Positions 37,011 through 47,900 of a stretch of 64,000 bases of DNA are shown here, one piece after another. This DNA comes from Bacteroidales bacterium (GTDB taxonomy: Bacteria; Bacteroidota; Bacteroidia; Bacteroidales; UBA932), in the NCBI GenBank assembly GCA_017561265.1, contig JAFZDJ010000019.1, positions 1 through 64,000 of the forward strand. Reading direction: 5' to 3'. The notes beneath the pieces were generated by a model. It was not told where the DNA came from and searched no databases. It worked only from the letters and a program-made list of their open reading frames with translations. The position numbers and the translations under genes are program-made. The number at the start of each line of letters is the position of its first letter. Position 1 is the stretch's first letter.

Positions 37011-39335
37011 ATGGCTTCTATTGAAGTAAAAAATATAACTTCAACATCCTTTCAGGCGAGAGCATATAACCTGATGACTGCAGGAAGCGTTGGACATTAT
37101 GTTGTGTGGTATCTTGACGGCTCAAGATGGGATGGTGAAGATTTAGCAGACGATGATACTGAGTCGGGTTGGATGACGTTTGATGGGCTTGACCCGGATA
37201 CTTCTTATGTTATTGAGGTTGAGAACATCACTGGCGAAGGTGCTATCATGGAAAGCAAAACCAAAACCGTGACAACCGAATCGGAAGAAGATATAACGGA
37301 ATGGTTCATTGAAGATACCGATAGCTGGGGATCTATAAGTTCAGAATCAAGCGGTTCTTACTACCTTAGTGAATATGGCGTTATCCGAATCAGGGTCGGG
37401 TTTCAGGAGAGCGGAACGGCGACGTTTTACTCATCTGGTGCATCCAGCTCAAGAGGATATCTCAGTGAGTCAACTTCATTTGATGCCGAAAGTGGAAGAC
37501 CGTCCAATTATTTGGAATATGACAGTAACACTTCTGGTGACTTTGAGTTTACATACGAAGTAGAAGCAGGGTTCTACTATTTGTTTGTCAGACACAGATA
37601 TGAAGATGAATCTGGCTATATCGATGTTTATATTACTCCGCCCGGCGGTTCATCATCGTCTGGCGATTGGGTTATTGCTTATGAAAACGGATACTCGAAT
37701 GTCAGCAGTACAATGGAGCTTGAATACGAACTGCTCGAAGGAGAAGTTGCCAGAATCAGGGTACGCTTTACAGAGAGTGGTACGGCAGAATTTTACTCAG
37801 AAGGCGACGGAGACACTGTAGGTTATCTCAGCGATCAGGATTCCGATTACTTCGACACATCGTCAGGTACGCCAAATAGCACTCTTACCAGTAATGATGA
37901 TGGCGGTACGGGTAACAATTTTTCGTTCACATATGACGTAGAAGCTGGAACATATTATTATCTATATGTACGGCATTACAGTTTAACCGCTTCCGGTACA
38001 CCTACTGTATTCATCGTCCCTCCGGGATCTTCTGTCGATATGGGGTTAGCTGACATTGTAGCAGAAAGCTCGGCATCCGGAACAGAGATAACGGCATATG
38101 TAGATGACCTTGGAACTGGGTATGATGATGGGGTTGCATCTATCCGATGGTATATTGGAGCCGTATCAGATAGTTCGTATTTTGGTGAAACACTCGTTTA
38201 TGATACAACATCATCAGATAGCTTCACGTTTGAAGGTTTAACGGCTGATACACAATATACTCTTTATGCTGTGATTGTGTATTACGTCAATGGAACAGAA
38301 TATAACAAGACAATATCCAAAGATGTTACAACAAACGAATCTGTCACTATTGATGGAGCATATGTTGAATTTGGCAGTAACACTGGTACTACCATTACTG
38401 TTTCGGTCAAAGGGCTTGATACATCTTATGGCAGAAATGATAGATATATTTACTGGTCGATTGATGGTGTGGAGAAAAGTCCGGTTAGCCTAAGTTCAGG
38501 TGTTTCGCAGTCAAATTCCTATACATTTACTGGACTCAGCCCTTCTACCAGTTATTCCATTGGAGCAAGGATCACATATACCTCCAATGGTTCGACTTTA
38601 TCAAAAGAGCTTGAAGATATATCTTGCAGCACAGCGAACTGGGCAAGTGAACAACAGTCTGGTCTTGGTACGGTATATACCACAAAAACAGCGAGCTGGA
38701 CTTTACGGAAGGCTACGATTTTTTATGCTTCTGTGAAGTTCTCTCAAAGTGGAAATGTGACAATATCTTCTTCCGGCAGTTATGATACATATGGCTATCT
38801 TACAACGGGAACGCCGTCATTTGACAATTCCAATGGTGTGCCGAACAACTATGTGGCATATGATGACGATGACGGTGATAGCAGTAACTTTTCTCTGACA
38901 TATGCTGTAGAAGCCGGGGTTACATACTACATATGGGTAAGAGGTTATGGGACATCTACCACAGTTGGAGCTATAACACTTAATGTTGCTTTCTCTAATC
39001 GTCCCGAACTATTCACATGGGATGATGGAAGTACGGTGAAAACTTCTGGAAAAGAATTTGATATAACTGCTTCGGAATGGTGTGCTTTGCTTGATAACAT
39101 AAATGCTGTCCGTGTATATAAAGGATATTCGCAGATTCAGACGGGTTCAACGGCGGCGTACTTTACCTACCCGGATTCCGGAGATGAATTCACCGCTATT
39201 CACTACAATCAAGCTCTAAACGGAATAACCGGTATGCTCGGAAGCGGATATAGCGATAATGCGGTATCATCCGGCGATGAGATTACAGCCGCAAAGATCA
39301 ATTTGCTTGTGGAGTGGTTAAATGATATTGAATAA
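37011..39335 (+). CDS. Fibronectin III / PPC-like repeat tail protein
   Basis: 774 aa, ATG after GGAGG. Modular surface protein: FnIII-type domains at res ~1-90, ~344-445 and ~446-540, and three PPC-like beta-sandwich copies at ~94-210, ~220-335 and ~544-660, each with an ESGTA/QSGNV and VEAG-x-YY-L-VR pattern. The C-terminal ~100 residues are a separate small domain. Rich in Ser, Asp and Tyr. It probably decorates the tail tip and contacts cell-surface glycans; the binding target is not readable. Confidence 0.75.
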   Translation: MASIEVKNITSTSFQARAYNLMTAGSVGHYVVWYLDGSRWDGEDLADDDTESGWMTFDGLDPDTSYVIEVENITGEGAIMESKTKTVTTESEEDITEWFIEDTDSWGSISSESSGSYYLSEYGVIRIRVGFQESGTATFYSSGASSSRGYLSESTSFDAESGRPSNYLEYDSNTSGDFEFTYEVEAGFYYLFVRHRYEDESGYIDVYITPPGGSSSSGDWVIAYENGYSNVSSTMELEYELLEGEVARIRVRFTESGTAEFYSEGDGDTVGYLSDQDSDYFDTSSGTPNSTLTSNDDGGTGNNFSFTYDVEAGTYYYLYVRHYSLTASGTPTVFIVPPGSSVDMGLADIVAESSASGTEITAYVDDLGTGYDDGVASIRWYIGAVSDSSYFGETLVYDTTSSDSFTFEGLTADTQYTLYAVIVYYVNGTEYNKTISKDVTTNESVTIDGAYVEFGSNTGTTITVSVKGLDTSYGRNDRYIYWSIDGVEKSPVSLSSGVSQSNSYTFTGLSPSTSYSIGARITYTSNGSTLSKELEDISCSTANWASEQQSGLGTVYTTKTASWTLRKATIFYASVKFSQSGNVTISSSGSYDTYGYLTTGTPSFDNSNGVPNNYVAYDDDDGDSSNFSLTYAVEAGVTYYIWVRGYGTSTTVGAITLNVAFSNRPELFTWDDGSTVKTSGKEFDITASEWCALLDNINAVRVYKGYSQIQTGSTAAYFTYPDSGDEFTAIHYNQALNGITGMLGSGYSDNAVSSGDEITAAKINLLVEWLNDIE

Positions 39336-39348
39336 TCAGGAGAAATAT

Positions 39349-39576
39349 ATGAAAAACGAAATGATTCAGAAGATGACTATGGCTATCAATGCGCTGAATA
39401 ATGTAACTGTCAGCGGAGAACAGAATATGCAGAATTTGCTTGGCAGTATTGCAGTAATGCGTGAAATTGTTGATATCATGCAGAAAGAAGCTGCGGCAAG
39501 AGAACGCAGAGAACGTCCGGAAAGACGGCGTGTTGAAGCTGAAACTGAGGTTGAATCTGAAACGAAAACAGAATAA
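39349..39576 (+). CDS. Small coiled-coil hypothetical protein
   Basis: 75 aa; ATG at 39349 after AGGAGA. A helical N-terminal 45 residues, then a strongly charged Arg/Glu tail. Likely an oligomeric assembly factor or linker between tail fibre genes; not recognised. Confidence 0.5.
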   Translation: MKNEMIQKMTMAINALNNVTVSGEQNMQNLLGSIAVMREIVDIMQKEAAARERRERPERRRVEAETEVESETKTE

Positions 39577-39589
39577 CGGAGGATAGAAC

Positions 39590-40396
39590 ATGGCTTTTTG
39601 GGGATGTTCTTTTTCTTTTAACGGAATACCCTGCGAAGACTTTGATCTGATGATGTACAACATTGACGGGACTTCGCACAGTTCCGGAAAATTTGCAACG
39701 GGTGTTTCCATCTCTGAGGACGTTGTTGCTCATAGATGGAAGCCCTTTTTCTATGGGACACAGTTCAAGGATAAGCTGACATTTTCTATTGTGTTCGGTG
39801 CAAATCCTGACAGAGTTGACAAGTGGCTGTATCTCACCCGTTATGAACTGGACACGATTGCTACATGGCTTACCGGACATAACGAATATCACTGGCTCGA
39901 AATCCATCAGGAAGATTTGGAATTCGTGCGATACAAGTGCATCACGACAGCCTTGGAAATTGTAGAGGTTGAAAATTTGCCGTGGGCATTGAAGGCTACA
40001 TTTACCTGTGATAGTCCGTATGCGTATATGTATCCGCAGACATTTGAATATACGATTGATGGTGAAACAGAGATCGATTTTCATAATGAAAGCAGTCATA
40101 ACGGGTACTATATGCCGAAGATTGAATTTGACTTGAACGGATCGCAGTCATTCAGTATTGTCAATAACTCTGATGATGGGTATGCCTGCTCCTTCAGCGA
40201 TCTTCCGACTGCTATCAAATCTGTAACGATTGACAGCGATCACTGCATTATCACAACGAATGATGGCAGTATTAACCCGTACCCGTATTTTAATTTCAAT
40301 TTTGTTCGGTTTGTGCGTGGTGTGAATACGCTGACTGTAACCGGTAAGGGTACGATGCGGATTATATGTGAATTCCCCATCAACGTAGGAGGATAA
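39590..40396 (+). CDS. Distal tail protein (Dit-like)
   Basis: 268 aa, ATG after GGAGG. The N terminus FWGCSFSFNGIPCEDFDL and the following beta-rich core match siphovirus Dit (Sipho_tail) proteins, with a C-terminal galectin-like beta domain. Dit forms the hub between tail tube and baseplate. In most siphoviruses it directly follows the tape measure; here it lies ~6.8 kb later, after the Tal-like and FnIII genes. Confidence 0.75.
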   Translation: MAFWGCSFSFNGIPCEDFDLMMYNIDGTSHSSGKFATGVSISEDVVAHRWKPFFYGTQFKDKLTFSIVFGANPDRVDKWLYLTRYELDTIATWLTGHNEYHWLEIHQEDLEFVRYKCITTALEIVEVENLPWALKATFTCDSPYAYMYPQTFEYTIDGETEIDFHNESSHNGYYMPKIEFDLNGSQSFSIVNNSDDGYACSFSDLPTAIKSVTIDSDHCIITTNDGSINPYPYFNFNFVRFVRGVNTLTVTGKGTMRIICEFPINVGG

Positions 40397-40400
40397 GATT

Positions 40401-40805
40401 ATGGAAGATATTATCAATGAAAAGAAATGTTTTCCGGTTTATACCCTGCCGTATATAGAAATGTATGGCGGTGAGACATTAAGCTGGGAAATCTCTTTGC
40501 TCCGGGAGGACGGTACAAAATACTCGGCTGATTCCGTGGAAGCCTGTAGGGTGATCCTGACATTTATGCCTGTCAAGACGACCACAGGTCTTGGATATTA
40601 CGCAAAGCCTGCGGATCCTGTTCTTGAAAAGATGGGTGACACTGTGCTTGATACCGATGGAAGTCCGATCACTGTATTTACATTCAGTGAAGAGGACACG
40701 ATTGCTCTCAGGGGCAAATATATTTATCAGATTGAAGTCCGGCATAACGATGACCTTCGTGTATGTCAGGGCGATATTTATATTAAGCAAAATATCAACA
40801 GATAA
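40401..40805 (+). CDS. Baseplate-type hypothetical protein (BppU-like N-terminal domain possible)
   Basis: 134 aa, AGGAGG upstream. A single beta-sandwich-like domain with the pattern GGETLSWEISLLREDGTKYS, as in the N-terminal domains of baseplate upper proteins. Part of a run of small tail-tip genes. Function inferred. Confidence 0.5.
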   Translation: MEDIINEKKCFPVYTLPYIEMYGGETLSWEISLLREDGTKYSADSVEACRVILTFMPVKTTTGLGYYAKPADPVLEKMGDTVLDTDGSPITVFTFSEEDTIALRGKYIYQIEVRHNDDLRVCQGDIYIKQNINR

Positions 40806-40817
40806 GGAGGTAGTGAG

Positions 40818-41228
40818 ATGAACAGTACATATTGGCTCAATAAAATTATGAATACCATGTATAATGACGCATCTGCGGAGTTCTGGCTTGGTCTGTCCAG
40901 TACAAAACCTGCTGCTGACGGAACCGGCGTAAGCGAACCTTCCGGAAATAATTATGCTCGTGTGCGGATTACTGCATTTACACAGGCGGACGGTGGTTCT
41001 ATCCGGAATCCGGAAGCGATTGAATTTCCGAGAAGTACAGGCGTATGGTTTGAATCTACAGCAAAAGCTGCGTACTGGGTATTGTTTGATGGGAATACAG
41101 CGGAAGCAAATCTGCTTTCCTGCGGTGAACTTGACGAACCCAAGACCATCGAAAGTAATACTGCCATCACTGTTGCTGCGGAAACTCTGAGTATCACACT
41201 TACGGATTATCAGCCGGTTAGTGTATAA
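40818..41228 (+). CDS. Small tail fibre-like protein
   Basis: 136 aa, AAGGAGG upstream. The pattern WLGLSSTKPAADGTGVSEP ... YARVRI ... YWVLFD resembles a widespread single-domain phage tail fibre family. Probably forms part of the tail tip complex beside the DGR target. Confidence 0.6.
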   Translation: MNSTYWLNKIMNTMYNDASAEFWLGLSSTKPAADGTGVSEPSGNNYARVRITAFTQADGGSIRNPEAIEFPRSTGVWFESTAKAAYWVLFDGNTAEANLLSCGELDEPKTIESNTAITVAAETLSITLTDYQPVSV

Positions 41229-41256
41229 CCATATGGTGTAAGATGGGAGGTCGTAT

Positions 41257-41931
41257 ATGACCAAGATATTTTTCCCATTCAGAGACACCAGCCGATTCAC
41301 TTTAGCTTACCGCGATCTGATTGATATGACATTCCGGGAGTCTCCGGGAGTGCGATTCCCTATTGTTATTGAGGGCGGATTCAAATTTGATCTTTCCGTA
41401 GATGCGGATGGAATTACACTTTACCTTATCAATGCAAAAACTCCTTTGGTGACTGGTGCAGATATATCTGCCAACGGTATCGAAATGTATCTGAAAAATG
41501 ATACGCTTGGAACCTTTAAGCGTGTTTATGTAGATTTCAAACAGCTTGGTCTTGGGCTGCATCAGCTTGGAATGATCGACCTGCTGACGCTTGGTGAACT
41601 GGATCCGTATACGCTTGGCGACATTTCGTACTGCTTTGCGGACTGGAAACGGCTTCAGTATTCCGTGATTTCGCTTGGCAAGGATACAATCATTTTCCCG
41701 GAAGACACACCGACATATTTAATCAACGGGTTTATCAACCCTGAGAAGAATGTAGAAATTGGTAATCTGCATTCTTCTTTTGGTTTGAGCGATATCAGCA
41801 CGATGAGACACATGACGCTCGGTGAACTTGATCCCAGACTTATTGCGGATATTGATACGATGGCATCTGTATTCCAGACGTTCGGCAAAGTACCTGCGGT
41901 TCTGGTGCAGGAAGTAACGGTAAGTGAATAA
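41257..41931 (+). CDS. Hypothetical tail-tip protein
   Basis: 224 aa, GGGAGG upstream. Beta-rich N-terminal half; the C-terminal half has two short repeats of LGELDP (LTLGELDP and MTLGELDP). It directly precedes the DGR target gene and may anchor it. No family recognised. Confidence 0.5.
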   Translation: MTKIFFPFRDTSRFTLAYRDLIDMTFRESPGVRFPIVIEGGFKFDLSVDADGITLYLINAKTPLVTGADISANGIEMYLKNDTLGTFKRVYVDFKQLGLGLHQLGMIDLLTLGELDPYTLGDISYCFADWKRLQYSVISLGKDTIIFPEDTPTYLINGFINPEKNVEIGNLHSSFGLSDISTMRHMTLGELDPRLIADIDTMASVFQTFGKVPAVLVQEVTVSE

Positions 41932-41992
41932 GGCTGAGAGCTTTGAATTGACGTAACTATACAACGAAATATATCTTTACATGGAGGATATA

Positions 41993-44900
41993 ATGACTAC
42001 AGAATTTTTGAAATTGATTCTGACAGATAAAGCTGAAACATCGATGACATTCCTTGAATGGCGTACTTTGATGAATGGCACTGAGGATTCCAATATGCTT
42101 CTGATTGACGGGGCTATAAAGCTGCTTGACGAAGCGGTTGGAAAGAAAGCGAATGGCTTTGACTTCAATGCAGAAACGGGTGAACTTCAGCTTACTGCAA
42201 ATGGCACTCCGATTGAAGGTGCAGTTGTAACTATCAATCTGAGTAAATATTATACTAAAGAAGAGGTTGACAAGATCCTCGAAGAACTGGCAGACAGCGA
42301 TACACTGAAAGAACTTCGCGCCCGTGCTGTCGGTAATCTTACGTGGGATGAAACCACCCGTGAACTGCGGATGACCAATGTGGACGGTGGGCAGATCGGA
42401 GAACCTATCAAGATTACCGGTGGAGACGGTGCTGAATATGATGTGTCTTACGACAGTGAAACCGGTCAGTTCAACCTTCTTGAAAACGATGAGGTTAAGA
42501 CTTCTTTGACTATTGTTGGCGGAGGCGGTGGAACTGGTGGTGGTTCTACCATCAATATTGAGATGGTAACACCGTCCTCTGTTGTTGCTCTGGACGGCGA
42601 GACTGCTGTGATTCAGTACAGATTCTCTTCTGTGGACGAAGACGGCGATCCGCTTACCGGTACATATGCGTGGAAGATTGATGGTGCGGCTGTACAGGGT
42701 GCTACCGGACAGTGTATCACCGGTCTGAATGCCTTTGATATTACCAATTATCTGACCTACAATGACAGACGTTTTACTCTGGTTATCACAGACAGTGCCG
42801 GTACTGTAAAGACAAAGAACTGGACTGCACGTAAGGTTGACGTTCGCATCGAAAGTACCTTCAACGATAAGGTAACTAAGACTGCGGGTGAACCGATTGT
42901 TTTCCCGTATACTCCTTACGGTTCCGGTATTGAAAAGGTTGTTCACTTCCGTCTGGATGGTGTTGATCTCGATCCTGTTGTACTGACGCTTTCTGCTGTA
43001 TCTCAGGATTACACACTTCCTGCACAGGAACACGGCGCACACCTTCTGGATGTATGGATCACTGCTGTTATCGGTAATATTGAAATCGAAACCGATCACA
43101 TCTACAAGGATATTATCTGCGTAGACAGTGCTTCCAATGTTCCGATTATTGCCTGTGTCAACCGTTGTCTGCCTGTCAGTGCAGATGCAAGCTATGATGC
43201 GAACAGACTTTACTATAAGATTGAAAATGGTCTGTATGTAAAGTACGATGTTGCGACTGACGGATGGGTTGGTAAGCCTCAGCTTTACTATCAGGAAGTT
43301 CAGGCAAATCAGTATGACAGCACTACGCTGACTTATGTTGTGTATAAACCGGGCGGCGGTATTGCGGAAGTAACCGTTACACAGGACGGTGTTGCACGTA
43401 CCGAAACTACGGAAGATGCAATCAACACAATGGCTTTCCGTACTGCGATTGATGGTACACATACCATTGTTATTGCTGTTGGTGACGTATCCATCGGTAT
43501 CATTATGGAAATCATCAAGTTGGACATTGAAATTGTACCTGTAACTACAGGGCTTGCATTCGATTTCAATCCTACGGGGTATTCCAATAATGCTATCGAC
43601 AAGACTGCTCCTTGGGTTGATGAAGATCACAGCGATGTTGCACTGACTGTTTCTGAAGGATTTGACTGGAACAATGGTGGTTTCCAGCTTGACGAAGATG
43701 GAAACGCATATTTCGGAGTCAAGGCTGGTAACAGAGCATATCTGTCTTACAACCTTTTCGGTACGGATATGAAAGCAAACGGCGCACACTGCAAACTGAT
43801 TTTCAGAACAGAAAATGTGAAGGATGTTGATGCAACATTCCTGTCTTGTCTGTCCGGTGGTGTAGGTCTTGAAATGAAGGCGCACAATGCGGTTTATACC
43901 ACATCCATTCAGGCTCTGGAAGCTCCGTACAGCGAAGAAGATACCATTGAATTTGAGTACAATGTAGAACCGATTGACACTACAGATGACAGTGCAAAGG
44001 CACTCATTATGATTTACGAAGACGGTGTTGCTTACCGTCCGATGGAATACGATAATTCTCACAGACTGCATCAGAACAGCTCTCCCGCTGTTATCACTAT
44101 CGGTTCCGATGACTGTGATGTTCGCATTTATCGTATGACTGCAAACACTTCTTCTCTCAGCGACAGAAATGTAATTTCCAACTTTATCGCGGATGCTCTG
44201 AGTGCAGATGAGATTATTACCAGATATACACGCAATCAGATTTATGATGCGGCTACCGGTATGCTCACTCCCGAATCTCTTGCGGCTGCCTGCCCCAATC
44301 TGAAGATTATCAAGATTGAAGCTCCGCGTTTCACGAACAATAAATCCGATAAGGTTCCGAACACCAATATCCAGTGTATTCACAAAGGCGGCGACCCTAT
44401 TCTGGACAACTGGTATGCTACTGGCGCACAGCATTCCGGTCAGGGTACTACCTCCAACGAATACGGTGTTGCAGGCAGAAACATGGATCTTATCATGAAC
44501 AAAGGAGCTGTTATCATTACTGGCGTTGCTGACGTTATTAACGGCGTTGCCAACACAATTGAGGGCAGTCAGACAGTAGAAAAGGTATCTCTGACACGTA
44601 CTTCTGTTCCCACTAACTACTTCAACATTAAGGTGAACATTGCTTCTTCCGAAAATGCGAACAATGCACTTCTTCAGAAGAGATTCAATCAGTTCCTTCC
44701 CTATACTCCTGTTTCCGTCAAGAAAGACAGCCGAGTAAAGACTACGATGGAATTTGTGAACTGCGTTGTGTTCATCAAGGAAACGGCTGTGGGTACGGAC
44801 AGCGAAGGTAATTCCTATACCAGACAGGAATTCCAAGACGGCGAATGGCACTTCTACGGGATCGGTAACATCGGTGACTCCAAGAAGACCGATGACAGCC

Positions 44901-47900
44901 GTACCTGTGACCCGAACGACCCGAAGGAGTTCACCAATGAAATTCTGGATAACACTCTGCCGAACTCTGTATTCGATACCGGTGTTGTGAATCTTGTTGT
45001 TGAAACGCTTCCTTCTGTCGGAGAACAGTTCACCGATTATTATGTACGCAAGTCTGACGGAACTTATACTCACAGCCGGTATATCAACGGCGCATGGGTG
45101 ACTGTTGCAACCGGTGTAACTGAAATTATCAACGGTGCTGCTGCTATTGTAACCTCTTTGCCGGAAGTCGGTGACTTTGAAATCGATTACTATGTAAAGC
45201 AGTCCGGTGGTACATATATGATGTATCGTTGGCATAACGGCGCATACACCGAAGGTATTTCCCGTGACGCAATTGAGAACGACCATATGGCTACTGCGAT
45301 TGCTCCTGAACAGTGGGTTGAAGGAAATGTGAAGTATGATGCGCTGATGGCGGACGCATTTGACGGCGAGGCTACATTTGAACTCCGTTATATGCACAAA
45401 AACGGCGATCTGGCTGCTTGCATGGCTAAATGGCACGAATTCTACAAGTGGATGATTACATCTACTGACACTGAATTTGTAGCTGAATTTGAAGACTGGT
45501 TTATCAAGGATGCGGCTCTGTATTTCTATCTGTTCCTTGAACGCTATACCATGTCGGACAACCCTGCCAAGAACTCCTTCTGGCACTGGAGCAAGGTATA
45601 TCTGTCTACCGAAGAAGCGGAGGGTGCTTACAAGGATGTAGCACAGTATTATACTGTAGACGATGAAGCTGCGGCAATCAATGAAGGTTATCGTATGGAC
45701 TTCTGGGATTACGACAACGATACCGGTCTTGGTATCAACAACTCCGGTGAGTTGAAAATGCCTTACGGCAGAGAGTTCATTGACTACTTTGATGATGACA
45801 GAACCAAGGGTTATATTTATAACGGAGCAAGAAGCGTTCTGTTCCGTCGTATGCGTAAGTTGATGCACGATGATCTGATGGCAATGTATCAGGATCGTGA
45901 ATCTGCCGGTGCATGGGACAGCAACTCTCTTATTGCTGAATTTGACGCATGGCAGGAACAGTTCCCGGAAGAACTCTGGAGACTGGACATTGAACGTAAG
46001 TATATGCGTCCTTATCTTGGTATTTCTGTTGACAACAGTATTCCTAAGACTTCTGACCGTTTCATGAAGACAATGATGAACGGACGTAAGAAGTATCACC
46101 GCAGACAGTTTGAACGCGACCAGTCTCCGTACATTGGTACGAAGTATCTGGTATCTACGGTTATGCTCGACCAGATTATGTTCCGATGCAACACACCTTC
46201 CGGTGCGGCTGTATCTCCTGACTACACACTGGTTATCATTCCGTACTCTGATATGTATCTGTCTGTAAAGCACGGTAACTCTGCTGTTGCTCAGGTTCGT
46301 GCGAAAGCCGGTAAAACCTATACGGTTCTCTGCCCTCTGACAAAGATGGATGATACGGCGATTCTGATTTATTCCGCATCCCGTATTCAGGCTCTGAATG
46401 ACCTTTCCAGATGTTACATCCACGACAACGATTTCAGTAATGCGGTGAAGCTGCAGAAACTCGTAATCGGCAGCACTCTTCCGGGTTATACCAATGAGTT
46501 CCTCGAAAAGCTGACTATCGGCAACAACAAACTTCTGGAAGAACTGGATATCCGCAACTGCCCGAATTTGACCGGTTCTCTGAACCTCTCTGCTCTTGGT
46601 GCGCTGAGAAATCTGTATGCAAGCGGAACCGACATCAATGCCGTAACATTTGCAGACAACGGCAAGCTTGAAAATGCTTATCTTCCTGACGGTATTACCG
46701 CTCTTACGATGCGTAACCTCGGATATGTTGAGACTATGGATGTTTCTTATGACGACATCGAAAAGCTGATCGTTGTAGGCGGAAATCTGGATACAAAGGC
46801 TATTGCTTCTGAAATCGTAGATACTGCTACGGAAGTATATATCGGCGATATCCAGTGGACTATGGATAATACAGAGGTACTGAAGGAACTTTACAAGATT
46901 GAAAACTGCTATCTGTCCGGTCACATTATTGTGAAGGGTTCCATTGGCGACTATGAGCTTGCCAACTACCAGAACAGATGGACTGACCTTACCTTCGATC
47001 TTGATGAAGCAACGGTTGTTCCTTACTTCACTGTAAAGTTCTTCAACTATGATGAAACTCTGCTTGATACACAGTATGTTGTACGCGGCGGTTTTGCGGA
47101 AGATCCTACCACGAGAGAAAAGGATCCGATTGCAATTCCTACCAGAGAAAGTGATGCGGCTTACGTATACACCTTTGACGGATGGGACTCTGATCCTGCT
47201 ACAACTATGATTTCCGGAAACGCTTCGTTCTATGCGAACTATTCCACTGAAACCAGAACCTATACAATCAACTGGTACAACGGCACTACACTTCTGGAAT
47301 CCAAGACCGTTTTGTATGGCGAAGGTGCTGAGTACAGCGGTGAAATTCCGGAAGACACTTCTCTGGAAACCTACCTGACTTATCGTCTGTTCAACGGATG
47401 GGATAAGAGTACCGGTGTGGTAACGGAAGACCTTGATGTATATGCGAAGTATTCTGAAGCTACGGCTCCTGAAGACAAGACTCTGGCTGAGATGACTCCT
47501 GTTGAGCTGAAAGCTCTTGTGAAGTCCGGTGTTCTTTCTTCTACCGGTGTGAATAACAACATTGTTCTGAGTGGAGACGAATTCGATCTTGTTCTCGGAC
47601 ATGATATCGATTTCGATAACGTAGAATCCCATGAACTTGTTGCACTTGGAGACACTAAGGTATTCGACGGAAGCTCTGTCTATATTCCTGAAGTGGATGA
47701 CGGAAACGGCGGCAAGAAGACTCTGAACCTCTTTGCAGAGGATAAGGGCTTTGTAATGGCAATTGACTTTGCTGTTACGTCCAGCGCAGGTATTCTGGCG
47801 GCTTGCTACCAAATGAACGGTTTTACTCTGAGAAGTACCGGTTCCAATGGTGCTGTTCGTTACGGTGCTGCAAACTCTGTCAATGTTTCTTCCGGCGTAA

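Noticed and set aside
41948..41975. Promoter-like TTGACG with TATATC before the DGR target
   Set aside because: 16-bp spacer and weak -10; could be chance in an AT-rich gap, so not listed as a feature.
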